Positions 46,365-56,642 of a stretch of DNA of 64,000 bases are shown here, piece by piece. Position numbers and translations under genes: made by a program. The DNA is from Fusarium oxysporum f. sp. lycopersici 4287. Its lineage: Eukaryota; Ascomycota; Sordariomycetes; Hypocreales; Nectriaceae. Under the pieces are notes generated by a model. That model was not told the origin of the DNA. It made no database searches and saw nothing but the letters and a program-made list of their open reading frames with translations. Position 1 is the first letter of the stretch; each line of letters begins with the position of its first letter. The stretch spans positions 2,655,477 through 2,719,476 of the forward strand of contig NC_030992.1 in assembly GCF_000149955.1 (NCBI RefSeq), read 5' to 3'.

Positions 46365-47088
46365 ATGGACTTCGCTCCTTATCAATCATCTCCCCCGGAG
46401 CACTCACGTGTGACCTCTCCCGACTATGCCTCGCCTCGACCATCCTACGATGCCAGACGATCGTTTTCACCCGTCGCCTCTCCTCCACCGCTTCAGCACC
46501 CACAGCCACAAAGAGGATGGAGCGGTTTTGATGGCCAGTCAGCTGGCTGGGCGGCCATTAGTCCTGATAACCGCGCTTTCGGTGGACCAAGCACAATGCC
46601 TGGTACCTATCCTGCTGCCGAAGTCAGCGAGTTCGACACAAGCTTAGGAATGCGCCTGGATTACGAAGCCTGTCTAGCATATGTCGCATTTCCACCACTG
46701 GGGGCGATTATACTGCTGATCTTGGAGCGGAATAGTGACTATGTGAGGTACGATTGCATCTTTATGGCCGTTTTCGAAACTTTCACCAATGTATGTTCGT
46801 TTTCTGACACTCGTATTAGGTTTCATGCTTGGCAATCTGCATTGCTATTCACAGCCATTATGGTCTTCCATCTTATATTTTCATGGTCAACGTTCCTGAG
46901 CTGGCTCTTTTTCCTTTGTGATATTGCCTTAATCGCTGTTCTCACTCTACGAGCTTACAAAGATGCAGAGATACTCGACAGGTATGCGGAACCCCCCAGT
47001 CCATCCCGATCTCGTTATTAATAGACTTCTTAGATTCGAGGTGCCATTCTTCGGTGCCCTCGCTAGTCGATTCCTTGATGATGAGTAA
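46365..47088 (+). CDS. Small Tic20/DUF4870-like membrane protein
   Basis: Three exons, 46365-46747, 46820-46981 and 47034-47088, 199 aa. The first 85 residues are Pro/Ser-rich and disordered. Three hydrophobic helices follow: AYVAFPPLGAIILLILE, LLFTAIMVFHLIFSW and FFLCDIALIAVLTLRAY, with the conserved inter-helix motif SDYVRFHAWQSAL created by splicing exon 1 to 2. The C terminus FEVPFFGALASRFLDDE comes from exon 3. DUF4870 proteins are of unknown function. Intron 1 is exactly 72 nt with no in-frame stop, so its retention would add 24 residues inside the FHAWQS motif. Retention of intron 2 gives a different C terminus ending SRSRY. Confidence 0.8.
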
Positions 47089-47555
47089 CGCATAATTGAG
47101 TTGCACGCGCTGCTTGTATTGTATTGTTTTTTTGAGTTTTGTCCATTTAGTCGTATTCACAATACCCCTTCGCAGCTCAGGACTGGCAATCGAATTACCT
47201 ACCTCATGCTAGAAGCCAACCCTCTGTCGTATCACGTTAATAGATATGCTCACGCCCCTTCTGGCACACTTGAATTGTTCTAGAAAACCAAGTGCCTTCA
47301 GCCTCGGCTCTTCCGTCTTGAAATTCAGCTGATTCATCCAGTTCTTGAAGACCGTCTTTCCTACACTTCAAAGTCGCTTAACGTATTTGAGCTTACTTTC
47401 AGCCATGGGGAGACAAAAATGAAGTATCTTATTTAGGTCTCTCAAAATATATTTTGAACCCGTGAGGATGGACTCCGTGGAGTCCGTATTCTCAAATCAT
47501 GCTAGTGCTCCTTGAAAATCTATCACTGCATACTCAACCCTTGCATCTCACTCCT
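47089..47555. other. Convergent 3' region
   Basis: About 470 bp between converging stops of the membrane-protein gene and TRL1. No gene visible. Confidence 0.5.
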
Positions 47556-50097
47556 CTAAAACTTGCTAAGTACAGGTGCCACTGTACCCTTGAGCGTAGG
47601 CCTCTCCTCGAATACAACCTCTCCAATCTTGGTTTCTAGGGAACTACCCACTTCCAGCCACCTTCCCAGTAGGTCATTGCTTTCTTTAGGCTTTACAGAA
47701 TCATCTCGAGTTCCGACCGTTATGTGAGCAACGCGGTTTACACACTGCCATTGGTCATTTTGGTCTGCTAAGCGAACCACGATAGCCATGATCCTGTCAT
47801 CAAACACAGCCTATTTACGGTCAGTTACTGTAGAGCTCATGGGTTTTGGGCCAGCTTACTCGTTCGAGCATGACATCGCATTCGCCAACTTTCCCTTCAG
47901 GGTCGCCAGCAGCCTCTGCTTCTTTCTGCAGCGCTGCGTATCTCTGCCAGAGCTCAGGGTGCTCCTTACTGCCGGCCTTGTGCAGCAAAGTGACATGGAA
48001 TTTTGGCTGTATGCGTCGTGTTTGTTTGAGTTGTGTATAAAGCCGCGAAGTTGTAGGTGGGGTGGCTTTGAAAGCTTGCTCAAGAGCATTGTTGACCTCC
48101 TGGGTCGAAATGCCCACAGCCATGTATTCCATCTTTCTTGGCTTCTGAACTTTAGGTTTTTGCTGCTGCGGGTAACTTTTTTTGCCCCTGTCAGGTATAT
48201 CGTGCCTGAAATCTGGTTTGTAGCCGAGGGCGTAATCCATCGCAGCGTCAAATGCTGCAGCAGAGGGAATCTCTTTGACAAGATTTGGAAATAACTTGTG
48301 GAGTTGTGTAACAAGAGTTTCGAGATTCTGTCGGCTGCTAGCTGTAGGATCAAGGTCGATCACAGCATCGAACCCATCGTCGGGTCGAGAGTGCGGATTG
48401 CAAGCTTCATATCGGTTGATAAAGCCCTCCATTACGCCAATGAACTTCTCTTTATCGCTTGCTGCATGGATAGTCTGGTGGTTATCACCCCTGGCAATAA
48501 TTCTTTCCTGGGTAATTCGCCGAATCTCATCGATTGACTCTTCATCATGCTTGAAATTCATGCAGACAAGCTTGGCAGAAGAATGCTGAAGCTTCACATC
48601 CGTAATGATCTGCTTCCGTTCGTGTCTCTGTGCGTTGTTTCGGTCTGCAATCACGGCAGGATGGTCTTTGAGTTCGTCCAACACCATCTTTGTGAAGCGT
48701 GGAGGCCGGCCCTTGCCAGAGATATTGTCGTTTTGAACATGACCCCAACCGAAAAGGTGCGAGAGTCCCATAGCGAGGGTTGTCTTGCCACAGCCAATGG
48801 TGGCAATAGGGCACAGAATAACATCACGAGTGACCTCTGTCATTACAAGAGGATCCAGCTCTCCCATATTAGCTGCATCTGCACCGTTAATGTTCTTGAA
48901 TTTCAAGAAGTCATCGCGGAGAGCGATGATCCCGTGGTTATTGTTGTACTCCTTTCCCAGCTTCGGGTCTGCGGCAAGTCGTCTTCGGGCGTAAAGCAGA
49001 TACTCCTCGGTGATTTTGGTGTGTTTCTTGAACTTTGGCTGTTTTCCAGCAATCAAGGCCTTAGTACACTCTCTCCATTGGCGGTACATCAGGTATGGCT
49101 CCTCAAACTTGTACTTGAAAAACCAGTCGCGATATGGATGTGTAGAAGGGTCGTGGGACATCTTGCAACGTATAACAAAACCCTCGACATCGCGACCATC
49201 GTGTGCTCCAGTTTCAGCTACTTCTTCGAGGAAAGCCTTGACTTGGTGGATGTCGTCCATTGTGATAAGACCCGTTTTACGAAACGCCCACTCATCGGCA
49301 AACTCTTGAACGAAACGGCTGGGGTAGGTAGCGAACTCGGGTAGGTTGAGGTTAATACCATGGAGATATAGCCCAGCCTTATCTGGACCGTATGCTAAGA
49401 TGTGCTCCTCGAATTGGTCATCACAAAGCTCCGCTACGGCAGTCACGTTCCTCTTGCGGAGCTCTCGTGCAAGATCTGCTTTCGTCTTGCCAACGGCAGC
49501 CAGTTGTTGTTCTAGGCGCTTCTCTCCGGCGCTAGCATGGCTGACTTGGATGTCATCTCGGTCACCAGTCGAGTGCTTGCTGCACACAATCAATGTGTCG
49601 TCTTCCAATCCGGCAATGAAAATGATGCAGCCGTTCTCCTTGAGTGTCAGCTCGTAGGGGCCTTGGGTCCGTGTGAAGATGTTCTCCCACTTGGTCTCAT
49701 GAACCTCGTTAACATTGAAGAACTTGTCGTAGCCTCTCACGGCGATTTCTGGCTCGTTTCGTCGTGTCTTGGTAGTGAAGAGGCCGCGCGCATATGTGGG
49801 CAAATCACGTCGCTTGTAATCCCAGTCCTGCAAGCGCCAGGAGTCGACTTGGATGCCATCCTTTGATCCTTTAACATCGAACGTTGTCTTTTTGATTGCG
49901 AATCCGCCGCGTTTCTTGTCCTTTCGGGCACTGTCCAAAGCACGCACCACGTTCGCTACGGCTTGAACGTCCTGGGGAGTATAAGGGGCAGACATTCTGT
50001 CGAGAGCCGTTGAAGAAGCTCGAATATTCTGGTGATTCGTGGTGACTCTGCTGAGGGGTGTGAGAAGAGAACGCAGAGAACGACGGTAAGCAAGCAT
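47556..50097 (-). CDS. TRL1: Fungal tRNA ligase TRL1 (ligase, kinase, cyclic phosphodiesterase)
   Basis: Two exons (47860-50097, 47556-47810), 830 aa. Domain 1: adenylyltransferase/ligase with KENG (K153-G156), whose Lys is the AMP acceptor. Domain 2: polynucleotide kinase with P-loop GCGKTT at about residue 435. Domain 3: cyclic phosphodiesterase of the 2H type with HVT (in KFHVTLLHK) and HIT (in VAHITVGT). This joins exons after tRNA splicing and religates HAC1-type mRNA. Residues 1-34 (many Arg, Ser, Leu, one acid) look like a mitochondrial presequence, and a second ATG at codon 35 (MSAPYTPQD) has a much better context (A at -3) than the first (C at -3). Two isoforms by leaky scanning are plausible. 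Confidence 0.95.
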
Positions 50098-51145
50098 GAG
50101 GTTGACGGCGATGGTTCTCAGGCAAGATGAGACGCTTTCCTCACTCGAGGGGCAGGCAATCTTCTGTCAAGTGATCTGAGCCAACTTATTCCAGCAAACC
50201 CAAAGGATTGTTTTCCGGAATCCTGAGCATCTGAGATCTGGAGGAACTCACTTTTTTAAAAATCCGAGTCAAGGAAAGAGTCGCGCGCGTGATGATGCTG
50301 CAGTTGCTTACAGTGCCCTGTCAAGTGAACTGAACTGGACAACAGTGTGCGTATTATTGTGCACAAAGGGTATCTGTAAATGTGTATAAACTGAAACCAG
50401 ATACAAGTATTGCCACTGGCTGGGCCTTTATATGTAGACCGGGTCCGCGATGTTATTTCTGTAGACGCAGCTCAAATGAGGTTGTGGCGGTTGTGCTAAG
50501 GTTGATGCGGGCCAGGAATAAGTCGAAAACTGCCTTACGGCACCGCCTCAATAAAGAACGAACTTAGACTCTCTTAGTGAGTCAGGCCGCTATTGGGAGC
50601 AAGGGCCACACGGAAGAGAAATTAATGTTCAATCAAAGTCCCAGACTTTTGTGTTCAAGTTCGGAAACTGGTAGACCTTTTACTGAGTCATCCCATGGAT
50701 CCTTTCACTATCAGGTCAGGCAAGCACTTTGGATGTAGAGGGGCAAAGTACTAACTCTGGATGGGTCTTACCCTGGAATGATGGCCTTGCTGTGTCTGAT
50801 GCGTCACGCCGGCAATAATCGAGCACCAGGTGTAGGAAAAGGGTTAAAGATGACTTATAAGGGCTAGATTAGTTGATAGAGCTTGCCTTCTGCCTAATAG
50901 AAGACCATGTGTTGATCTGGATAGGCACCCAATTGAGGAAATCTTAATATTTGGTCAGTCGTCATGATGGGTTGTGGGGTTCCACATGCAAGCTACCCCG
51001 CCAAAAATCTTCTACATGCAAAGTTTCAAAGGTTTCGACACTGACGACGCGACAAGCTAGAAACCTATCTTAACTTTGTACATAGAAGGAACTATTCCGA
51101 CCTCATTCTTCGTCACAATACAGCACCGAATAGAAATTTACAATC
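50098..51145. other. Divergent intergenic region, TRL1 and ankyrin gene
   Basis: About 1.05 kb containing both promoters. Short frames only; no tRNA or other RNA gene recognised. Confidence 0.45.
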
Positions 51146-51802
51146 ATGGCTACCCCAAACCCATTCCTTCTTGCAGCCGATAACAACCCCACGTTGCTGC
51201 CCCTCCTCCGAGAGAACCCAGCACTCGCATCATCGCAAGATGAGCATGGTTATTCACTCGTCCACGCCGCTGCCAGCTACAATCATCTCGACCTCCTGCG
51301 AGCGCTAGTCCGCGAGTTCAATGTCGACGTCGACCTGAAAGATGAGGACAACGAGACTGCCTTGTTTGTTGTCGAAACCCAAGATGCGGCGCAGGTCCTC
51401 GTCGAAGAGCTCGGAGCAAACATCAACCACCGGGGATCAGAAGGGTTAACAGCTAGAGAAAAGATTGAAGCGGAAGCTGAATTTCCTGCTGTTGCGGAAT
51501 ACCTAGCCATGATCGAAGCCAAGAAGGCCGATGATCCTGCCTCGACCGCAGCGGCTGTCATGCCTGAAGTTATCCCCCACCCTCCAGAGGGAATGAAGGT
51601 TACTGTTGGCACGATGGACGAGACCACAGACATTCCCGAGGAAATCGACCCAGAGTTCCGAAGGAGAATCGAGGAACTGGCTCAACGCGACGATTTCAAT
51701 ACCCCTCAAGGTCAAGCCGAGCTGCGGAAGTTGGTTGAGGATGCTGTTCTGGGTGAGGGTGGTGTCGGGGATGAACGAAACGTGCGATCAAAGCAAGATT
51801 AG
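51146..51802 (+). CDS. Small ankyrin-repeat protein
   Basis: Single exon, 218 aa. Residues about 5-125 contain three ankyrin-like repeats: NPTLLPLLRENPALASSQDEHGYSLVH (first helix pair and loop DEHGYSLVHAAASYNHLDLL), then DVDLKDEDNETALFVVETQDAAQVLVEE, then GANINHRGSEGLTAREKIEAEA. The C-terminal 90 residues are acidic/Glu-rich and helical (EFRRRIEELAQRDDFNTP). Yeast Yar1, the ankyrin chaperone of ribosomal protein uS3, is about this size and is one possible relative, but I cannot show it. Its stop codon is only 4 bp from that of the opposing gene. Confidence 0.75.
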   Translation: MATPNPFLLAADNNPTLLPLLRENPALASSQDEHGYSLVHAAASYNHLDLLRALVREFNVDVDLKDEDNETALFVVETQDAAQVLVEELGANINHRGSEGLTAREKIEAEAEFPAVAEYLAMIEAKKADDPASTAAAVMPEVIPHPPEGMKVTVGTMDETTDIPEEIDPEFRRRIEELAQRDDFNTPQGQAELRKLVEDAVLGEGGVGDERNVRSKQD

Positions 51803-51806
51803 GAGT

Positions 51807-53141
51807 TCAATCCGACGATTTCGTCTCCCACATGAGATACCTCCCGGCCGCGCTGGGTGGTCTCAGGATAGTGAGGTCATCACTGTTGCCAGATACACTT
51901 CTCGAGAAGCTCGTAGCACTAAGGGAAACCCAGGTCCTCGAAGGACAAGCAACTAGCACATCCATGAGCAAGCCACGAAGCCACTGTGCTGACATGAAAC
52001 CCTCCCAACTCAACTTGCAGACCTTGGATTCCTTGGGATCGTCGCCTGGCACAGAATACCTTGAAAGATAGGGGTCGATGCTGTCACGAGGCTCCACACG
52101 CGAGCTACCAAGGCGAATGAGTGAGAGCCACTCGTAAACTTCTGTGGCAAAGTATTCCAGAGACTCGCGATCATTTTCAGAGAGAACCTCTGGGTCGACA
52201 TCGAGACTTGGTTGAAGAACAGCGATATCCTGCGATATGTTGGATGTTGATATACAGGCTGTGGGAGAGAACTTTTGCAGGGGATCAGGATTCGGGGCTT
52301 GGAAAGCATTAGTATGAGATCGACATACGGGTTTAGAGAGCCTGATTGTGCTTACTTTGGGTTGTGCTATTGCAGAAGAGCCATGTCATGGGTTGAGTGA
52401 AGACAGACTTGCAGGCATAGATCAGCCTGTCATAGCCTTTGTGTCCTCGAAGCATGGATGGATCTCTAAGGTTGTATGTTACCACTTCACGAGAGTTAGC
52501 TGTTGTTCCTGGCACTTGTTATCTGGCCACTCACCCCAACGTGGTTTTGACCCTCTCCCACCCTTTGCACCATATGGTTTACCAACAAGTCCTGCACGTT
52601 CATACGTCTCCTTGTCCACGAACATGGCTAATATACCTGCTAAGCGTTAGTATATAATCTCTAAGGATTTGATCCAGCTGTATACCTTCGCGCAAGGTAA
52701 ATAGTGTGCTAACCGCTGTCTGTCCCTCCGAGAGCATCATGATATCACCTGGAAACAGGGTCAACGTCAGAAACACTTAACCACAGAGCGAACTGCTTGC
52801 CCTTTTTGATGTACTCAGTAAAAAAGTCGCCTTGGAGAATATCTCCAAGCGACATTACTACCTTTGAGTAGCGAGGGGCATTTTGAGCGTTGCTCAGCTG
52901 CTGACAAGCAGCATCGTAGGCCTCTGAAGGTAGAATTAGATCAACCTAACCTCAGTTCAGTATTTAATTCATTCTGAGCGTCCATGCTTGTTCAAACCTT
53001 ATGAATGAAATCCAACGACATAACTGCGGTCCAAGGCTTGCCCTTGCGAGGAGCTTGCTTGGTATCAAGGTAACCCATAGTGCCGTATGAAACAAAACAT
53101 TTCGGCGATTGATAAATCGACGGCGCAGCAGCTGGAAACAT
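51807..53141 (-). CDS. RNase P/MRP subunit, RPP40-like
   Basis: Six exons (52998-53141, 52801-52945, 52686-52748, 52535-52636, 52356-52484, 51807-52297), 357 aa. Landmarks: SIYQSPKCFVSYGTMGYLD near the start, VDLILPSEAYDAACQQL, YSKVVMSLGDILQGDFF, EYIKKGDIMMLSEG, MFVDKETYERAGLVG, then RDPSMLRGHKGYDRLIYACK and MTWLFCN. I recall this set from fungal Rpp40-domain proteins (RNase P 40-kDa subunit); RNase P trims the tRNA 5' leader. Intron 2 is a GC-AG intron (GCAAGC donor at 52800); only this choice keeps EYIKKGDIMM in frame. The identification is from memory of the family, so moderate. Confidence 0.65.
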
Positions 53142-53551
53142 GGTTGAAGGTCAGGAAAAGTATGATATTATACCGTGTGTGATGCCGAATGCTGTTTCTG
53201 CGCGTGTGTAAGTCGCAAATGCGAGGTGCTGGGTAACACAAATGGAACGTTTTGGTTAGCCGGGTTTTTCTCGGCGAATTTTTCTCACAAGATCAGAATC
53301 TAAAGAGGATCTCTTGGTCGAGCTGCATCCTCAACTCTGCAAATCACTGAATTTTCCAGATATTTTGTACTGTGAAGCACTGAACGCTCTTAAGGTTCAT
53401 ATCTGGCCGTGGAATAACCGCAGTAAAGCAATTTCCTGATCAATGAAGTCAGGCATTTGGTGTGACTTCCCCCACCACTTCAAGTCACAAATCCTAGGGT
53501 AAACTGAACTTCCTCTTACACAACAAGATTCACCAGAAACTGAAAATTGAG
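53142..53551. promoter_or_regulatory. Shared divergent promoter, RPP40-like gene and TRM11
   Basis: About 410 bp between divergent start codons of two tRNA-maturation genes. No clear regulatory palindrome was found. Confidence 0.4.
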
Positions 53552-55042
53552 ATGGATTTTCTCATCAAATTTGCTCAGGCGCATGAGACCTTTCGGGTCC
53601 CTGAGATCGAGGCTTTGGCCTTGGTTGAAGGCCTGGATATGAAAATAGTCGACTATAGCCAAGACGTCTGTTCTCCCATGAATAATATTGGTTAAACCCA
53701 GAAACTTACTGTGAATAGTCCCCATTTTGTATCGTGCACCTTGATTCAGTTGAATCGGCTAAGCGTCTGGCCAAGAGATCCATTCTCATTCAATCTATCC
53801 ATGAGCTCTGGGGCAAAGGAAGCACACTGGATGTACTTCATGAATCAGTCAAGACAAACACATCTCATGTCTGGGATAGTTATCTTGGAAAATCATTCAA
53901 GTTCGATGTTGACCCATACCAAGGAACTCGTTCAGCCAAAAAGAGGATCGAACTTATCAACTCTTTCCGATTTCTGGGCTGGACTGGGCCTGTGAAAATG
54001 ACCAACCCTGACAACTTGTTCACCATCTTCGAGATGTGGCCTTATAACAGCGTCCCCTTGAATATTCCGGACCCCACAATGATGTATCTCGCACGACATG
54101 TAGGGAACTCGTCGCGAGAACTCTTGGTCAAGTTCGACCTCAAGAAGCGAGGATATATCTCAACGACGAGTATGGACTCTGAGCTCGCTCTCGTCACTGC
54201 CAACCTTGCACTCGCCGCCCCTGGCAAGCTATTCTATGATCCGTTCGTTGGAACTGGTTCCTTTCCCATCGCCTGTGCCCATTTCGGTGCCCTTGCATTC
54301 GGAAGCGATATCGATGGTCGAAGCATCCGCGGCGAGGGTGGCAACAAGAGTTTGAAAGGCAACTTTGACCAGTATGGCATTGGGTCTTGCTTAGGAGACG
54401 TATTCTCGGCCGACTTGACCAACACACCAATTAGGAGGCATCTTCGTACATGGGATGGAATTGTTTGTGATCCTCCATATGGCGTGAGAGAAGGGCTGAG
54501 GGTTCTTGGTCTCCGTGACCCTGAGAAGACCCCCTGGTTGATAGAGCAGGGGAAGCAACATGGAATGCACGTAATGTCCTAGCCGTTCGATTTGCGCATT
54601 CGCTGACTATCGCAGGAAGCCAACTTATGTGCCACCTAAGAAGCCTTATAGCTTTCTGGTGATGCTCGATGATATCTTGACTTTTGCAGCTGAGACTCTG
54701 GTGGATGAAGGGCGACTGTCATTCTGGATGCCAACAGCTAACGACGAAGACCAAGAGATTCCCGTACCCAGCCATCCTTACATGGGAGTTGTGTCTGTCT
54801 GTACCCAGCCGTTCAACAAGTGTGAGTTGCCGCTGAAGCCTTGTTGCTAATCCTGCACCTGCTGACATTTCGCAGGGTCAAGGAGACTCATCACCTACCG
54901 TCGGCTCCCCGACTCACAGGTCTCGCAAGAGGCCCTCGAGGCTTACACAAATCGACAGAGGCTCACATTGAACGGAACATCGGCAGACGAACTCAACCCG
55001 TTTCGACGTGGATATTTCAAAAAGTTCGAGGCCGAAGAATAA
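53552..55042 (+). CDS. TRM11: tRNA (guanine-N2)-methyltransferase catalytic subunit
   Basis: Four exons: 53552-53665, 53719-54570, 54620-54821, 54876-55042; 444 aa. A THUMP-like N-terminal region (FAQAHETFRVPEIEALA) is followed by a Rossmann methyltransferase domain: SAM-binding FYDPFVGTGSFPIACAHFG, SDIDGRSIRG, and the catalytic DPPYG (IVCDPPYGVREG) typical of N2-guanosine/amino-methyltransferases. With Trm112 the protein makes m2G10 in tRNAs. Intron 3 acceptor: the AG in GGAAG at 54618-54619 rather than the earlier CAG, which joins HGMH to PTYVPPKKPYSF in frame. The final exon carries the family's SRRLITYRRLPDSQV. Intron 1 uses a weak GTCTGT donor. Confidence 0.92.
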
Positions 55043-55347
55043 AACCTCGCTTACAGGAAAGACTTCGCTTTGCTCCCATCAAATACTTCCTATGCTCCGC
55101 ATTCATGTGATAAACTGCCCATAAAACCCAAATCCTGATTACCCACAAAAGCAACATACGTAGGCACGTCAAGATGTCATGATAGCGGGCCCTAACCCTT
55201 CCCGTATTCCCATCTATATGTTGTTATAACAGTGCTGGATATCCCAAACCGGTCCTGCAACAAAACCAAGGCGATGACTGGCGATTTGCTTGTAGCGGCG
55301 CCGCGCTCCAAGCTTGTAGTATGCTTTGTACTGAGGTAGCCGTAAGT
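55043..55347. other. Convergent 3' region of TRM11 and GID4
   Basis: About 300 bp between converging stops. No gene visible. Confidence 0.5.
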
Positions 55348-56642
55348 TTAACGAAATTCGGTAGCGGCAAAGCATCCCTGGTCGGGGACATGCTTCAGCT
55401 CCAATTGCTGGAACCTGTTACCGATTAGTATGCAGAATTGACGCGTGATTGATATTGGTATGGGGAACAAACTTTTCGCTTTTAGAGTGGAAGTAAATAC
55501 CGCTTACTTCACCCTTGACCTGGTTGAAGCAAATGTAGTAGAACCCCTCGAAGCTGGCACCCGTTATCGTGCGAACTCGATGGTCTGGAACTAAAAAGTG
55601 CTCTTTCCAGCGCATAAAGATGGTTTCTCGTTGGGCAGCATCTCGGATAGTGACAGGCCCCTTGCGAGCTTGTTTTTGGAAAGGACGGAAAGCTGTGAAC
55701 TTGGCCCAATGACTCAAGTCAACCTTGCTATTTGCGCCCCAGTTCTCGTGTTGTGTGTAGAAACTGTACTTGGAACCAATGATTTCGCCCTCAAAATATG
55801 TTGTGAGGGTGGGATGGTCCTCAGTTAGACCTTGAAAGCAGAGTCAGTGTCATTGTCGATCTTGATTGCACTCTGACCACCAACCTTGGATACGCAGATA
55901 GCCACAGAGAAAAGACTCTCGCATGTCAACATGCTTAATTTCGACCTGCACATCGTAGACCTGCCTCTCTGACTGTTGCGTGCCATGGAATTTGCTGCCC
56001 GGACGTAGGTAAGATGAAGGAGCCGAAGGGATAGTCTTTCGATCATCAGATCATTGCGTATACAGTGCGATCGACGTTTTAACTCACCCTCATACATGAA
56101 AAGTCAGAGCCCATGGATGGAGACCAAAGATCATCCTCTTGCGCATCGATATCAACCCAATCCGACTCTCCATTCGGCGACCCTCTCCGTCTGGATGATT
56201 CTCGAGGGATTGATTCGGTTTCAGATGCTCGTTGCGTGCTATTTGAAGGCTCTCGACTCAACTGACTGCCGATCTCGGCCTCTCTTCCCTTTATTTCAGA
56301 CCCTGGGCCGCTAGGCATTGGAGTCGTGGCAGCCGTAGTAGCGGTTTGAGGACGAGGAGACATGGTGGAAGATCTTGAGGACGGTTCATCAGATGGACGT
56401 CCATCGTACATGGTGGCATCGTCGCTTGGGCCTTCGGGCGCAGCCGGCGCGTCGACGGCGAGGGGCGAGCCGACATCGACAGAAAGATTGGAGTCGGGTA
56501 GATCAGCATCGTGGACTTGATCATCGTCGCGTGACTGCCGGTTAGGACGTGGCTGATGTTGAACATCGTCAGGACATGTCGAGAAACTGTAAGACCGAGG
56601 CGAAGCGGCTTCGACCGGCGGGTTTGATGATGGTGTTGGCAT
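55348..56642 (-). CDS. GID4: GID E3 ligase substrate receptor Gid4/Vid24
   Basis: Four exons (56088-56642, 55885-56035, 55473-55830, 55348-55414), 376 aa. A disordered, Ser/Pro-rich N-terminal half (about 1-185) precedes the Vid24 beta-barrel: YLRPGSKFHGTQ, then YDVQVEIKHVDM, SFLCGYLRIQGLTEDHPTLTT (around the exon 2/3 join), the linker YFEGEIIGSKYSF, FMRWKEHFLVPDH, and SFEGFYYICFNQ near the end. In yeast Gid4 recognises Pro/N-degrons and directs gluconeogenic enzymes such as FBPase to the GID ubiquitin ligase. The first-exon donor falls after MR and the next exon starts TIPSAPSSYL. A short upstream TTG frame is ignored. Confidence 0.93.
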
